Assembly (NCBI GenBank): GCA_964548225.1
Contig: CAZJQP010000024.1
Coordinates: 1-55,258 of the forward strand
DNA: 55,258 bases
Direction: 5' to 3'
Source: CALMEH01 sp964548225
Lineage (GTDB): Bacteria > Acidobacteriota > Blastocatellia > Pyrinomonadales > Pyrinomonadaceae
This document shows positions 32,534-42,100 of the stretch, piece after piece. Positions within the stretch are counted from its first letter, which is position 1. Each line of letters begins with the position of its first letter. The notes beneath the pieces were generated by a model. That model had not been told where the DNA came from. It did not search any database and was given only the letters and a program-made list of their open reading frames with translations. The translations under genes and the position numbers were made by a program.

Positions 32534-33754
32534 ATGAATTTAAAACAAACGCGATTACATATTTTGCATAAGTCGGAAGATTTGAGCCGACACGCAAAAA
32601 CCGGCGTTTCTCTCCATTGTCATACACAATTTTCCAAGGAAATGCTTGACTTTATTCCGTATTACACGGAGAAAATCCCGATTGTCAGACATTTCTGGAA
32701 ACGCGAACAGGAAAAATATCTTCAACGCGAAGGCAAGCCGATGGATTTCTCCTCTGCTTATTGGTCGCCGCCGCTTACACCGCTCGACGTTTATACCATC
32801 GAGAAAAAACAAATCAACAACGCCGGTTTGGATGCGGTTATTTCGATAACTGACCACGACAGCATTGACGGGTTTCCGCAAATTCACGAGCAAAACCAAA
32901 CTGCCAAAGCTCCGATTTCGCTTGAATGGACAGTGCCGTTTGAATTCGGTTTTTTCCACGTCGGTGTTCATAATTTGCCTGAAAACCGTGCGATTGATTT
33001 AACGAAAACTTTGCTTGATTTCACTTTCGGCGAAAATCCGACGAATGAAAGATTGCACGAGCTTTTTGCAATGCTCAACGAAATGCCCGAAGTTCTGGTG
33101 ATATTGAATCATCCGCTCTGGGATATTGAAATGGTCGGCAAAACGCGCCACAATATTTTGCTGAGAAATTTCTTGAGCGAACACAGCCATTGGCTTCACG
33201 CACTCGAAATTAACGGCTTTCGCGCTTGGTCGGAAAACAAAGCCGTTATCGAAATGGCGGAATCTTTCGGCATACCGATTTGCACGGGCGGCGACCGACA
33301 CGGTTGCAAACCGAACACCGTTATAAATCTGACAAACGCTAAAACTTTCGGGGAATTTGTTGATGAAGTTCGCAATGACAAACATACCGAAGTCGTATTG
33401 ATGCCCGAATATAAACAGCCTTTGAAATCGCGTCAAATGGCATCTTTCGGCGAAATTATCAAAGAATATCCCGATTTTCCCGAAACTCGGCGACGTTGGT
33501 TTGACCGCGTTTATTTCGATTTCAAAAATCGCGGATTAAATCCCTTATCATCTTACGGTTGGAAAAATGGCGGACCGCCGTGGCTTCGTGTAACGACAAA
33601 ACTTTTCGGATTTGCCGGAAGCCCTGCTGTGAGACCGCTTTTTGAAATCTTGAGAAACAAAAAAGACCGCGTTCCAAAAGATGTCAACAAAGCTGAATTC
33701 GAAATTTCGAATTCAGAAGATTTTATCGGAAAACTTTCATCAGACGCTATTTAA
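32534..33754 (+). CDS. PHP-domain phosphoesterase-like protein
   Basis: 406 residues, cytosolic. Metal-binding PHP motifs in order: LHCHTQF (H28, H30), ISITDHDSIDG (Asp and His), EWTVPFEFG (Glu), LVILNHPLWD (His), CTGGDRHGC (Asp, His). These would coordinate up to three metals for phosphate-ester hydrolysis. The last 100 residues (RQMASFGEIIKEYPDFPETRRRWFDRVYFDF) form an unusual C-terminal extension. It sits directly ahead of two glycosyltransferases and a membrane protein, so it may act on phosphorylated sugars or lipid-linked precursors. The exact substrate is not visible. SD present (ACGGAG). Confidence 0.85.
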   Translation: MNLKQTRLHILHKSEDLSRHAKTGVSLHCHTQFSKEMLDFIPYYTEKIPIVRHFWKREQEKYLQREGKPMDFSSAYWSPPLTPLDVYTIEKKQINNAGLDAVISITDHDSIDGFPQIHEQNQTAKAPISLEWTVPFEFGFFHVGVHNLPENRAIDLTKTLLDFTFGENPTNERLHELFAMLNEMPEVLVILNHPLWDIEMVGKTRHNILLRNFLSEHSHWLHALEINGFRAWSENKAVIEMAESFGIPICTGGDRHGCKPNTVINLTNAKTFGEFVDEVRNDKHTEVVLMPEYKQPLKSRQMASFGEIIKEYPDFPETRRRWFDRVYFDFKNRGLNPLSSYGWKNGGPPWLRVTTKLFGFAGSPAVRPLFEILRNKKDRVPKDVNKAEFEISNSEDFIGKLSSDAI

Positions 33755-33836
33755 TAGTGAAAAGGTGAAAAAGTGAAAGAACCGGTTGAGTAAAAATCAA
33801 CAAGACTTTTTCACTTTTTCGCCTTTTCACTTTCCA
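33755..33836. repeat. GTGAAAA heptamer hairpin
   Basis: GTGAAAA-type repeats on the left (AGTGAAAAGGTGAAAAAGTG) face CACTTTTTC/CTTTTCAC on the right. It sits between two probably co-transcribed genes, so it may be a processing or attenuation point rather than a full stop. The GTG start of the next gene is just beyond it. Confidence 0.65.
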
Positions 33837-33841
33837 AACAA

Positions 33842-35029
33842 GTGAATAAAATTCCGCGAGTCGCTTTCTTCGCTGATTCCTTTTTGGAAGTCAACGGCGT
33901 GGCGATGACAAGTAAGAAACTTATTGGATATGCCAAAAAAAACGGCTATCCTTTTTTGTGTATTCACGCCGGAAAACGCAATGAAATTATTACCGACGAA
34001 AGTATAAAATATCTTTCTCTCAAACGCTCGATCGCATCGTTTCCAATGGACGAAAGTCTAAAATACGATCCATTTTTTCAGCGACACACAAACCGTGTTT
34101 TGCGCGAAATGAAGAAATTTAAGCCTGACGTTATTCACATTACAGGCTTAAATGATGTCAGCATTATAGGTTCTTATCTTGCGTGGAAACTGAAAATTCC
34201 GATGATTGGTTCGTGGCATACGAATTTGCACGAATTTGCGGCGCGGCGTTTGACGCGAATGTTTCGTTTCTTGCCCAAAACTTCCGTTTCAAAAATGACC
34301 GGATTTGCCGAAAGAAAAATTATGGACGGCGCGGTTTTGTATTATAAAATGCCGAAAATCATTCTTGCGCCGAATCAAGAATTGATTGACCGTCTGGCAA
34401 AAGGAACGAAACGCGAAACGCGTCTGATGCTTCGCGGTGTTGATACGGAATTATTCTCTCCCGAAAAAAGAACAATTTCCGACAATATTATTCGGCTCGG
34501 ATTCGTCGGCAGACTTCGTGCCGAAAAAAATGTTCGTCTGCTTGCGGATTTGGAGAAAAAATTGCTCGAAGCCGGAAAAACGAATTTCAAATTTTTAATA
34601 ATCGGCGAAGGAAACGAGCGCGAATGGCTTGAGAAAAATCTGAAGAACGCCGAATTCACAGGCTTTCTCGACGGCGAAAAATTGGCTGAAGGTTACGCGA
34701 ATATGGATATTTTCGTTTTTCCGTCGGAAACCGAAACTTTCGGAAACGTCGTTCAGGAAGCAAATTCGTCAGGAGTTCCGGCAATTGTTACGAATCAAGG
34801 CGGACCGAAATTTATTGTTCGCCACAATGAAACAGGATTTATCGCCGAAAATTTAGATGACTTTGCCAAATATACGCTCGAACTGATGGACAATTCCGAA
34901 AAATTTGAGAGAATGAAAACGTCTTCCCGCGAATTTGCGTGTTCCCAAAGTTGGGACGCAGTTTTTGAAAGCGTCTATGACGCATATCGAACAGCCGTCG
35001 AAAATAAAAAAAAGGACAACAAGAATTGA
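33842..35029 (+). CDS. GT4-family glycosyltransferase
   Basis: 395 residues, GTG start, GT-B fold. N-terminal acceptor domain begins with VAFFADSFLEVNGVAMTSKKL, the GT4 opening loop. The donor domain holds LGFVGRLRAEKNVRLL (about 217) and the nucleotide-sugar E-x7-E region in FPSETETFGNVVQEANSSGVPAIV. It most resembles lipid- or mannose-type GT4 enzymes such as the MgtA/PimB group; the sugar cannot be assigned. It is followed after 93 bp by a membrane protein and then a second GT4, which suggests a small envelope-glycan or glycolipid pathway. Confidence 0.88.
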   Translation: MNKIPRVAFFADSFLEVNGVAMTSKKLIGYAKKNGYPFLCIHAGKRNEIITDESIKYLSLKRSIASFPMDESLKYDPFFQRHTNRVLREMKKFKPDVIHITGLNDVSIIGSYLAWKLKIPMIGSWHTNLHEFAARRLTRMFRFLPKTSVSKMTGFAERKIMDGAVLYYKMPKIILAPNQELIDRLAKGTKRETRLMLRGVDTELFSPEKRTISDNIIRLGFVGRLRAEKNVRLLADLEKKLLEAGKTNFKFLIIGEGNEREWLEKNLKNAEFTGFLDGEKLAEGYANMDIFVFPSETETFGNVVQEANSSGVPAIVTNQGGPKFIVRHNETGFIAENLDDFAKYTLELMDNSEKFERMKTSSREFACSQSWDAVFESVYDAYRTAVENKKKDNKN

Positions 35030-35122
35030 TTTATTTTCACTTTGTCGGTAGCATTTTTTATTTGGCTTTCGACACAATCGAATACTTTCCTAAGTCGAAA
35101 CTCGTGATTTTTTCAGCAAAAT

Positions 35123-35929
35123 ATGAAAGAAATGGCATTTGATGAAACACCGACCGAACATCAATCGAACACGATTGGCGAGGCTTGGGCAAGTCTTTTA
35201 AGCGATCCGTCGCAATTTATCCGCTATTGGAATTACAAAGGCGCGATTCTGAGCGGCGCGATGCGTGCGCCGATTTTTTTGATTACATATCTCATCGGCA
35301 AAGAGAGTTTGCGGCTTGCCTTCGGTGCGGCTTTGGTGCAATTTATTTTTCGTTTCTTTTTTGCCGGAGTCGGCGGCGCACTGATTCAAAGATTTCGCCG
35401 CGTTGAACCGGCGTGGAAAGCGTTGCTGACGATTTTGTTAATCGTTCCGCTTATCAGCCATCTTTTTGAGTTTGTTTTCCAATTTCTTTTCGCATATTTT
35501 ACCGCGACCAACGACCACACGGACGAAGCGATTATCCGTTCGATTTGCTTTTCGATTATTTCGGCACTTTTCACGCTTTTCATAATGCGACGCAACGTGA
35601 TGATTGTCGGCGACGAAGAAAGTAAATCGTTTTTCAGCGACATTGCACATTTGCCGTTTTTGATATTTGAATTCGTAATGTTTATTCCGAATGAAATCGC
35701 CTTTATGATTCGGCGCGGTGCATTTGCCCTCGCAATTTTGAGCATTGCCGCTTTCGGTGTTTTCGCGCAGATGATTTGCTGGGCTTTTACAAACAAAATG
35801 TTCTGGACTTACGGCGGCGGAAAGCAAATTCAGTTGTTAAAATTTTGGGGCTTTGACGGAATAATTTTGCTTTTGATTGTCATCGCAATGTCGCTCGTTT
35901 ATTACAGCCGCGCGAAATCGAAAGAGTAA
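35123..35929 (+). CDS. Polytopic membrane protein between two glycosyltransferases
   Basis: 268 residues, no recognised family. Hydrophobic helices at roughly 43-62, 68-90, 100-125, 135-155, 170-195, 198-220 and 242-262. The N-terminal soluble part (EAWASLLSDPSQFIRYWNYK) precedes a conserved-looking start of the first helix. The charged loop RRNVMIVGDEESKS lies between helices. The next gene begins 8 bases after its stop. Position suggests it handles the product of the flanking glycosyltransferases, for example as a flippase-like or scaffold protein, but no motif supports a specific role. Confidence 0.7.
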   Translation: MKEMAFDETPTEHQSNTIGEAWASLLSDPSQFIRYWNYKGAILSGAMRAPIFLITYLIGKESLRLAFGAALVQFIFRFFFAGVGGALIQRFRRVEPAWKALLTILLIVPLISHLFEFVFQFLFAYFTATNDHTDEAIIRSICFSIISALFTLFIMRRNVMIVGDEESKSFFSDIAHLPFLIFEFVMFIPNEIAFMIRRGAFALAILSIAAFGVFAQMICWAFTNKMFWTYGGGKQIQLLKFWGFDGIILLLIVIAMSLVYYSRAKSKE

Positions 35930-35937
35930 TTTTTGCC

Positions 35938-37305
35938 GTGAATAAAACACCGATAAAAACAGTTCATCTAACAAATTATTACCACAAAAATTCGGGCGGC
36001 ATCAGCACGAGTTTTAATAATCTCCTTGCCGCCGCCAAACGGCACGAGCGTGAAGTGCGTCTGATTGTGCCGGGCGAAAAAGAAGACGTTGAGATAGTTA
36101 ATGATTTCGCCAAAATCTATTATGTTCCCGCCAATTATTCGCCGATTTTCGATAAACGCTATCGGTTGATTTTGCCTTGGCAATATATGTCGGGCGATTC
36201 GCTGATTCGTAAAATTCTTTTGGAAGAAAAGCCGGATTTAATCGAAGTTACCGATAAATATACGCTTTCGATGTTGGGCGCGATGGTTCGCATCGGCAAA
36301 TTCAAACAACTCGGTCGCCCGCCGCTCGTGCATTTCAGCGCGGAACGAATGGACGATAACATTCAATCTTTTATGACGCGACGCGCTTATGGCAAATGGC
36401 TGGCGCGGCGCGTTATCGGCAATTATACGCTCGCAACTTTTGATTATCACATTGCCAATTCGAGTTACACGGCGGAAGAATTTCACAAAGCCTACAAAAA
36501 AGCGTCGAACAAACATCGTTCCAAATGGATTTTCAATAAATGGTGGCGGTCTTTGAAAGCTCCGCGCATTCCGATTGAAGAGAGAATTTACGTCTGTCCG
36601 AGAGGCGTGAACGCGGAAGTCTTTCGCGCTGACAGAAAATCCGAAATGGTCAAAAAACAGATGCGCGAAAAGGCGAATATTTCCGATGATGCGGTGATTT
36701 TGCTTTATGCCGGACGCATTTCGCCCGAAAAAAATATCGGTCTGCTCGTCGAAATGATGAAGATTTTGGCGAAAGATTCTTCACGAGATTATCGTTTATT
36801 GGTTGCCGGCGCGGGACCACAAAGCGATTGGCTGAAAGAGAAAACCGAAAGGCTTTTCCCCAATAAAATCATTCAACTCGGACATTTAGACAAAGAAACT
36901 TTGGCGGATTTCTACGCTAACGCTGATGTTTTCGTGCATCCGAATCCGAAAGAACCTTTCGGCATTGCGCCGCTCGAAGCGATGGTTTCGGGCGTTCCGA
37001 CGCTCGCGCCAAATTCGGGCGGCATCTTGTCTTACGCAACCGGCGAAAACGCTTGGCTCGTCGAACCAACGGGCGAAAATTTCGCAACTTCGGTGCGCGA
37101 AATCATCGAAAACAAAAGGGAAACCGAAAGAAAGACAAAAAACGCGATTGCCACAGCTTTAGAAAACACACGCGAAAAATCTACCGACAATCTGTTTGCA
37201 ACTTACGATAAGATATACGAAGATTTCCAAAGGCGAAAGGATTTATTTACCGATGCTGAGAAGGCAAAGACCTTTGATTTCGCCGGAGAATTATTGAAAG
37301 ATTGA
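35938..37305 (+). CDS. GT4-family glycosyltransferase
   Basis: 455 residues, GTG start, GT-B fold. Opening loop NYYHKNSGGISTSFNNLL, nucleotide-binding LLYAGRISPEKNIGLLVEMM (about 258), and the donor E-x7-E region in HPNPKEPFGIAPLEAMVSGVPTLAPNSGG. The middle contains an insertion around 180-220 (AYKKASNKHRSKWIFNKWWRSLKAP) that is basic and could contact membrane lipids. It ends the PHP-GT-membrane-GT cluster and is followed by a long perfect hairpin. Confidence 0.88.
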   Translation: MNKTPIKTVHLTNYYHKNSGGISTSFNNLLAAAKRHEREVRLIVPGEKEDVEIVNDFAKIYYVPANYSPIFDKRYRLILPWQYMSGDSLIRKILLEEKPDLIEVTDKYTLSMLGAMVRIGKFKQLGRPPLVHFSAERMDDNIQSFMTRRAYGKWLARRVIGNYTLATFDYHIANSSYTAEEFHKAYKKASNKHRSKWIFNKWWRSLKAPRIPIEERIYVCPRGVNAEVFRADRKSEMVKKQMREKANISDDAVILLYAGRISPEKNIGLLVEMMKILAKDSSRDYRLLVAGAGPQSDWLKEKTERLFPNKIIQLGHLDKETLADFYANADVFVHPNPKEPFGIAPLEAMVSGVPTLAPNSGGILSYATGENAWLVEPTGENFATSVREIIENKRETERKTKNAIATALENTREKSTDNLFATYDKIYEDFQRRKDLFTDAEKAKTFDFAGELLKD

Positions 37306-37311
37306 TTTTTT

Positions 37312-37378
37312 GCCACGAATTACACGAATATCACGAATTAAAAGAAAAATAATTCGTGATATTCGTGTAATTCGTGGC
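37312..37378. terminator. Perfect 29-bp hairpin with 9-mer repeat arms
   Basis: 29 bases at 37312-37340 (three CACGAAT-based 9-mers) pair perfectly with 37350-37378 across a 9-base loop. It ends the glycosyltransferase cluster. The theme also occurs inside the 611-749 element. Confidence 0.75.
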
Positions 37379-37399
37379 TGATTTCCAAATGATTTCCAA

Positions 37400-38500
37400 A
37401 TGTTAGAATTAGTTTTAGCAAACTTAAAAGTCCGCCCGTTTCGGACGTTGATAAGTGTTGTCGGCGTTGCGCTCGGCGTGGTTTTGGTGATTTTGTTCAC
37501 GGGATTGGCGCGTGGAATGGCGAACGATATGGCAAAACGCGCGGCGAATTGGAAAGCGGAAATCGTTTTCACTCGTCCGGGCGCGATGGAAATTACGAGT
37601 TCCAATGCTTCGGTTTCAACAAATTACGTTCCAAAATTGCTTGAAATCGAAGGCGTTGCGTCAGTCGTTCCCGTCATTCGATACATCACGCCGAATTCGA
37701 AGGGAAAATGGGGAATTTCGCAGATTGACGGCGTTGAGTGGAATTCGTTTAGCCAAATGAACGAAATCAAAACGGTTCAGGGACGCGCTCCAACGGCTGA
37801 CAACGAAGTCATTGTTGATGAGCGTTATCTTGAAGAGGAAAAGATAAAGCTGGGCGACCAAGTCGAACTTTTCGGCGATAGAAAATACACAGTAACGGGC
37901 GTTTTCGCACCGCCTTCGGGCGCACGAATCAAGATGTCTCTGGCGGCAATGCAGTCTGCGCTCGAAGCCCCGAACAAATGCACTTACATCTTGGTTAAAT
38001 TAAAGGACGGTGCAAACACCAACGAGGTTGCGGCGCGAATCAACGAAAAACTTCCGGGCAATAAAATCAATCTCACACAGGATTTAATCATTGACGCGCA
38101 AGACAGAATTCCGGCTCTGAACACATTTTTGCGTGTCTTAGTCGGACTCGGCGCGTTTGTTTCGACAATTTTCGTTCTGCTTTCGATGTATACGACCATC
38201 ACGGAAAGACGCAAGGAAATCGGCATCTTAAAATCGCTCGGCGCACCGAAATCATTCATCATCAAGGTCATCGAAGGCGAAGCATTTTTGATTGGCGTGC
38301 TTGGTGTTTTGCTCGGATTCGCTGTTTCATTTATTGCATCTTACGCAATTTCGGGAAGTTTCGACATTCAATTTGAATTTTCCAAAGGTTGGATGTTGAC
38401 AGCGGTTCTGATTGCCGTCGGCGGCAGTCTTTTCGGCGCACTTTATCCGGCGTGGCGGGCTTCGGCGATTGATCCGGTGGAAGTTATGGCGAATGAATAA
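37400..38500 (+). CDS. ABC transporter permease, FtsX/MacB type
   Basis: 366 residues. The first helix (about 13-35, TLISVVGVALGVVLVILFTGL) is followed by a periplasmic MacB-type core domain (45-235: GVASVVPVIRYI, VQGRAPTADNEVIVDERYLEEEKIKLGD, YTVTGVFAPPSGARIKMSL). Three helices with the FtsX signature come next (LVGLGAFVSTIFVLLSMYTTITERRKEIGILKSLGAPKSFI, GVLGVLLGFAVSFIAS, LFGALYPAWRASAIDPVEVM). Such permeases work with a LolD/MacB ATPase in lipoprotein, peptide or signal transport; no ATPase gene is adjacent in the window, so the partner lies elsewhere. Confidence 0.88.
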   Translation: MLELVLANLKVRPFRTLISVVGVALGVVLVILFTGLARGMANDMAKRAANWKAEIVFTRPGAMEITSSNASVSTNYVPKLLEIEGVASVVPVIRYITPNSKGKWGISQIDGVEWNSFSQMNEIKTVQGRAPTADNEVIVDERYLEEEKIKLGDQVELFGDRKYTVTGVFAPPSGARIKMSLAAMQSALEAPNKCTYILVKLKDGANTNEVAARINEKLPGNKINLTQDLIIDAQDRIPALNTFLRVLVGLGAFVSTIFVLLSMYTTITERRKEIGILKSLGAPKSFIIKVIEGEAFLIGVLGVLLGFAVSFIASYAISGSFDIQFEFSKGWMLTAVLIAVGGSLFGALYPAWRASAIDPVEVMANE

Positions 38501-38561
38501 AACATTGTGCGAAAATCAAAAACCATAAAAGCGGGCGCGGGCGGATATTGGAAGCGTTTTG

Positions 38562-38645
38562 ATGAAAAATTCAATATATGAAATGACACGAGCGGATTTC
38601 AGCAATGCTTGGGGCGGAGGTGTTATTTATTATGCGAAAGATTAA
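38562..38645 (+). CDS. Possible 27-aa peptide gene overlapping the next start
   Basis: ATG at 38562 with GGAAG 7 bases upstream. The peptide ends ADFSNAWGGGVIYYAKD, with an internal GGG that recalls processed or secreted small peptides. Its stop overlaps the start of the 91-aa gene (ATG 38632) by 14 bases, which implies coupled translation. Too short to be sure it is real; a leader peptide controlling the next gene is an alternative. Confidence 0.35.
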   Translation: MKNSIYEMTRADFSNAWGGGVIYYAKD

Positions 38646-38907
38646 AAGTTTTATATTAAAAAGCATTGATAAAATTGCCGAAGACGAAATTGTTTTAAAT
38701 TGTGTGATAGATAATTTTGAAAAGAATTATAAAATCACGCTTGGTGAAATCGGAGTAGATTTGCCGTCAGAATTGGAATTTATGCTTCGAGCGAATGATA
38801 TTTCCTTGTCTAAAAAACTGCTGGAAATAATTCAATTTTATAAAAAAGGACAAGCTGTTTCATTGCCTAATTTAGTTTTCAGCGAATCTCAAATTCAAGC
38901 TGTTTAG
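38632..38907 (+). CDS. Hypothetical protein, 91 aa
   Basis: I do not recognise it. Predicted helical: KIKSFILKSIDKIAEDEIVL, VIDNFEKNYKITLGEIGVDL, SLSKKLLEIIQFYKKGQAVS. It ends in a hydrophobic segment. ATG 38632 is preferred over the longer frame (38605) because GGAGG lies 11 bases before it. It may form a unit with the tiny upstream frame. A dense repeat block with a perfect hairpin follows immediately. Confidence 0.55.
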   Translation: MRKIKSFILKSIDKIAEDEIVLNCVIDNFEKNYKITLGEIGVDLPSELEFMLRANDISLSKKLLEIIQFYKKGQAVSLPNLVFSESQIQAV

Positions 38908-38924
38908 AGCGAGTGAATAATAAA

Positions 38925-38979
38925 AAACCTTTGGTGTGAAGCAAAAATATAAAGGATTTTTGCTTCACACCAAAGGTTT
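38925..38979. terminator. Perfect 24-bp hairpin
   Basis: 24 bases at 38925-38948 (AAACCTTTGGTGTGAAGC and on) pair perfectly with 38956-38979 across a 7-base loop. Located between convergent genes, it can stop transcription both ways. Confidence 0.75.
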
Positions 38980-38986
38980 GAAGATA

Positions 38987-39084
38987 AAAACCATTCCGTA
39001 GTGATTTAAAACCATTGGTTTAAATTCGCTACGGAATGGTTTTTGTTTTCTACGGAATGGTTTTAAATCGCTACGGAATGGTTT
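38987..39084. repeat. CTACGGAATGGTTT repeat cluster
   Basis: One inverted copy (38987-39001) and three direct copies (39029-39043, 39050-39064, 39071-39084) of a 14-15-mer, with a TTTAAAACCATTGGTTTAAA palindrome between. Related AAACCATT fragments continue to about 39122. It probably adds further hairpins to the convergent terminator. Confidence 0.75.
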
Positions 39085-39124
39085 GCGTTCACTCCGGAAA
39101 GGTTTTTGATTTGAAACCATTGGA

Positions 39125-42100
39125 TTATGCCTTAATTTCTTCCAAAACTTTCCGTGCAGATTCGATTAGATTTCTTTCATCGCTTGCGACGCGCAAAATT
39201 CCGTTGGGCGAAAACGCCGAACCTTCCGATTCTTCTAAATATTCCATCAATTTTTCGGGCGCGACTTTGGCGTTTTCGCTCAATTTGATGCCGAAACCGT
39301 TTGGGGCTTTATCAATCGAGACAATTCCGATGGTTTCCGCCAGTTTTCTCAGCCGCGCATAATCAAAGAGATTCTCGACCGATGTCGGAAGTTTGCCGTA
39401 ACGGTCATTTATTTCGGCGTAAATCGTCTGCAAAACATCGTCATTCGCGGCGGATGAGATGCGTTTGTATGTGCGAAGGCGTTGCGAAGTTTCGTTAATA
39501 AAATCTTTCGGAATGGAAACGTCAACGCCGAGATTGATTGAGACGCTGATTTCATCTTCAACCGTTTCGCCTTTGAGTTCTTGGATTGTGCGCTCCAACA
39601 TTTTCGTATAAAGGTCAAAGCCGAGCGCGTCTAATTGACCGGATTGCTGTCCGCCTAAAATGTTTCCCGCACCGCGCAATTCTAAATCTAAAGCGGCGAT
39701 GCGGAAACCTGCGCCCAAATCCGAGAATTCCCTAATCGCTGAAAGTCTTCGCTTGGCAATCGGCGTGAGTTCAATTTCGGACGGAATCAAAAGGTATGCG
39801 TAAGCGCGGCGATTGGAACGCCCGATGCGACCGCGCAGTTGATAAAGTTGGGAAAGCCCGTAATTGTCGGCGCGATTGATGATAATTGTATTGGCTCGCG
39901 GAATGTCTATGCCGTTTTCGATAATCGTTGTGGCGACAAGGACATCAAATTTATAGTCAACAAAATCCAGCACGGCGTTTTCCATTTCCTTTTCATTCAT
40001 TTGCCCGTGAGCGACAATGATTCGCGCATTCGGGACAATCTTTTTGACGTGCGCGGCAATAGATTCGATAGATTCGACGCGGTTATGGATAAAAAAGACT
40101 TGCCCATTGCGCGAGAGTTCCAACTCAATCGCGGATTTAATGACGCTTTCGGAAAACTGCACAACCTGCGTGTTTATCGCCAAACGGTCTCGCGGCGGCG
40201 TTTCAATGACCGACATATCGCGCATTCCGAGAAGCGACATATTTAAAGTTCTTGGGATAGGCGTTGCCGACAAAGTGAGAACATCAACTTTCTTTTTCAG
40301 ATGCTTCAATTTCTCTTTGTGCGCGACTCCAAACCTTTGTTCTTCATCAACTACGACAAGCCCGAGTTTTTGAAACTTTACGTCGTTCGACAAAATCCGA
40401 TGCGTTCCGATTAAAATATCAACCGCGCCCGCTTCTACGGCTTTGACAACTTCCGTCTGCTCTTTCTTTGAACGAAAACGCGAAAGCAATTCGATTTTCA
40501 CGGGAAATGCAGAAAAGCGTTTCCTAAAAGATTCAAAATGTTGGTAAGCCAAAACGGTCGTCGGCGTAAGAATGGCGACTTGTTTGTTATCCATCACCGC
40601 CTTAAACGCGCCGCGCATTGCAACTTCGGTTTTGCCGTAGCCGACATCGCCAATGATAAGTCTGTCCATCGGCACAGGCGTTTGCATATCGTCTTTCAAA
40701 TCTTCAATCGCCTTTGCTTGGTCAGATGTTAATTGATACGGAAAAGCGTCTTCAAACTCCGTTTGCCACGGCGAATCAGCCGAAAAAGCAAAACCGGAAA
40801 CCATTTTTCGTTCCGCGTAAAGCCTCAGAAGTTCATCAGCCATATCGCGCATTGCGCGTTTCGCCTTCGCCTTCGTTTTCTGCCAGCCTAAACCGCCCAA
40901 TCTATCCAAAGTCGGCGCAGTCGCTTCGCCCGATGAATAACGCGAAACCAAATCAAGCCGCTCGACAGGCACAAATAATTTCGAGTTTTCCGCATAAATC
41001 AAAAGCATAAACTCGCGTTCCGCGCCTTGCGAGTTAATCATCTGCAAGCCTTCAAAACGCGCAATCCCGTGGTCAACGTGAACGACAAAATCGCCCTGTT
41101 TCAAATCGCGGAAGTCTGAGATAAAGGCATTGAGATTCGTTTTGCGATTCGGTCTTTGGTTTTTGGTTTTTGGTTTTTGGTATTCGGCTTGTGTGCTTTC
41201 GCCGAAAATGTCCGTTTCAGTCTGGACGATTAAATTCAAAGCCGGAATCTCAAAACCGCTCGATAAATCGCCGATTTTTATTGCATCGGACGCAAGTGAA
41301 ACATCATAATCACGCAAAATCTCCGCAAATCTTTCCGCCAGCCCTTGCGTTTGCAAAACAACTAAACTCTGCAAACTTCGCGCCTTTTCGGGAGACTTAA
41401 TTTCATTAGCAAACGCCTTCAAATCCCCGTGAAATTTCCGCGTTGAGCGCGAAATGATTTCAAAATCTGAAGACTTTTCGGCGGTTGGAAAGAGAAAAAG
41501 TGGTTTTGTATCAAAGGCAGAAACACGACCGTTAGGGAGTGTGTCAAAATTCTTTTCATCAAAGACATCTACACCCTTGCTCACGCGCGGGTTTCCGCCT
41601 TCGAGATAAAATTCTTCGTCCGTTTCCGCCGCCGTTCTTCCAAGTGCGCGGAGTTCGAGGCGTTGTTTTTGTTCAAATCTTTCGCGTAAATCTTCACCGT
41701 TTAAGAATAATTCGTCCGGCTCAAGTCCGATTTCGCCCGACTCGATGATTTCGGCGTAGCGTCTTTCCAAAGTTTCGTAAAAGGAAGCCAAGTTTTGTTC
41801 AATCGTAACGGGTTCGTCAATCACGAAAACGCAATCTTGCAAAAAGTCAAAGATTGAAGATTCGCGCCTTTGGACGAGCGGAAAAAGGAATTCCCAGCCC
41901 GAAAACGACTCGCCCTCGTCGGCAAATTGCGTTCGGTCTTTCAGAGCGCGGGAAAACTTTTCGTCCGAAAACCTTTCCTGCGCGAAAAAACTCCAATCGT
42001 TAAAATCTTGCGAGGAAGCGGTAAATTCGCGCATCGGAGCGATTGAGATTTCTTTCAGTTGCCCGATTGAAAGCTGAGTTTCGGCATCAAACTCACGAAT

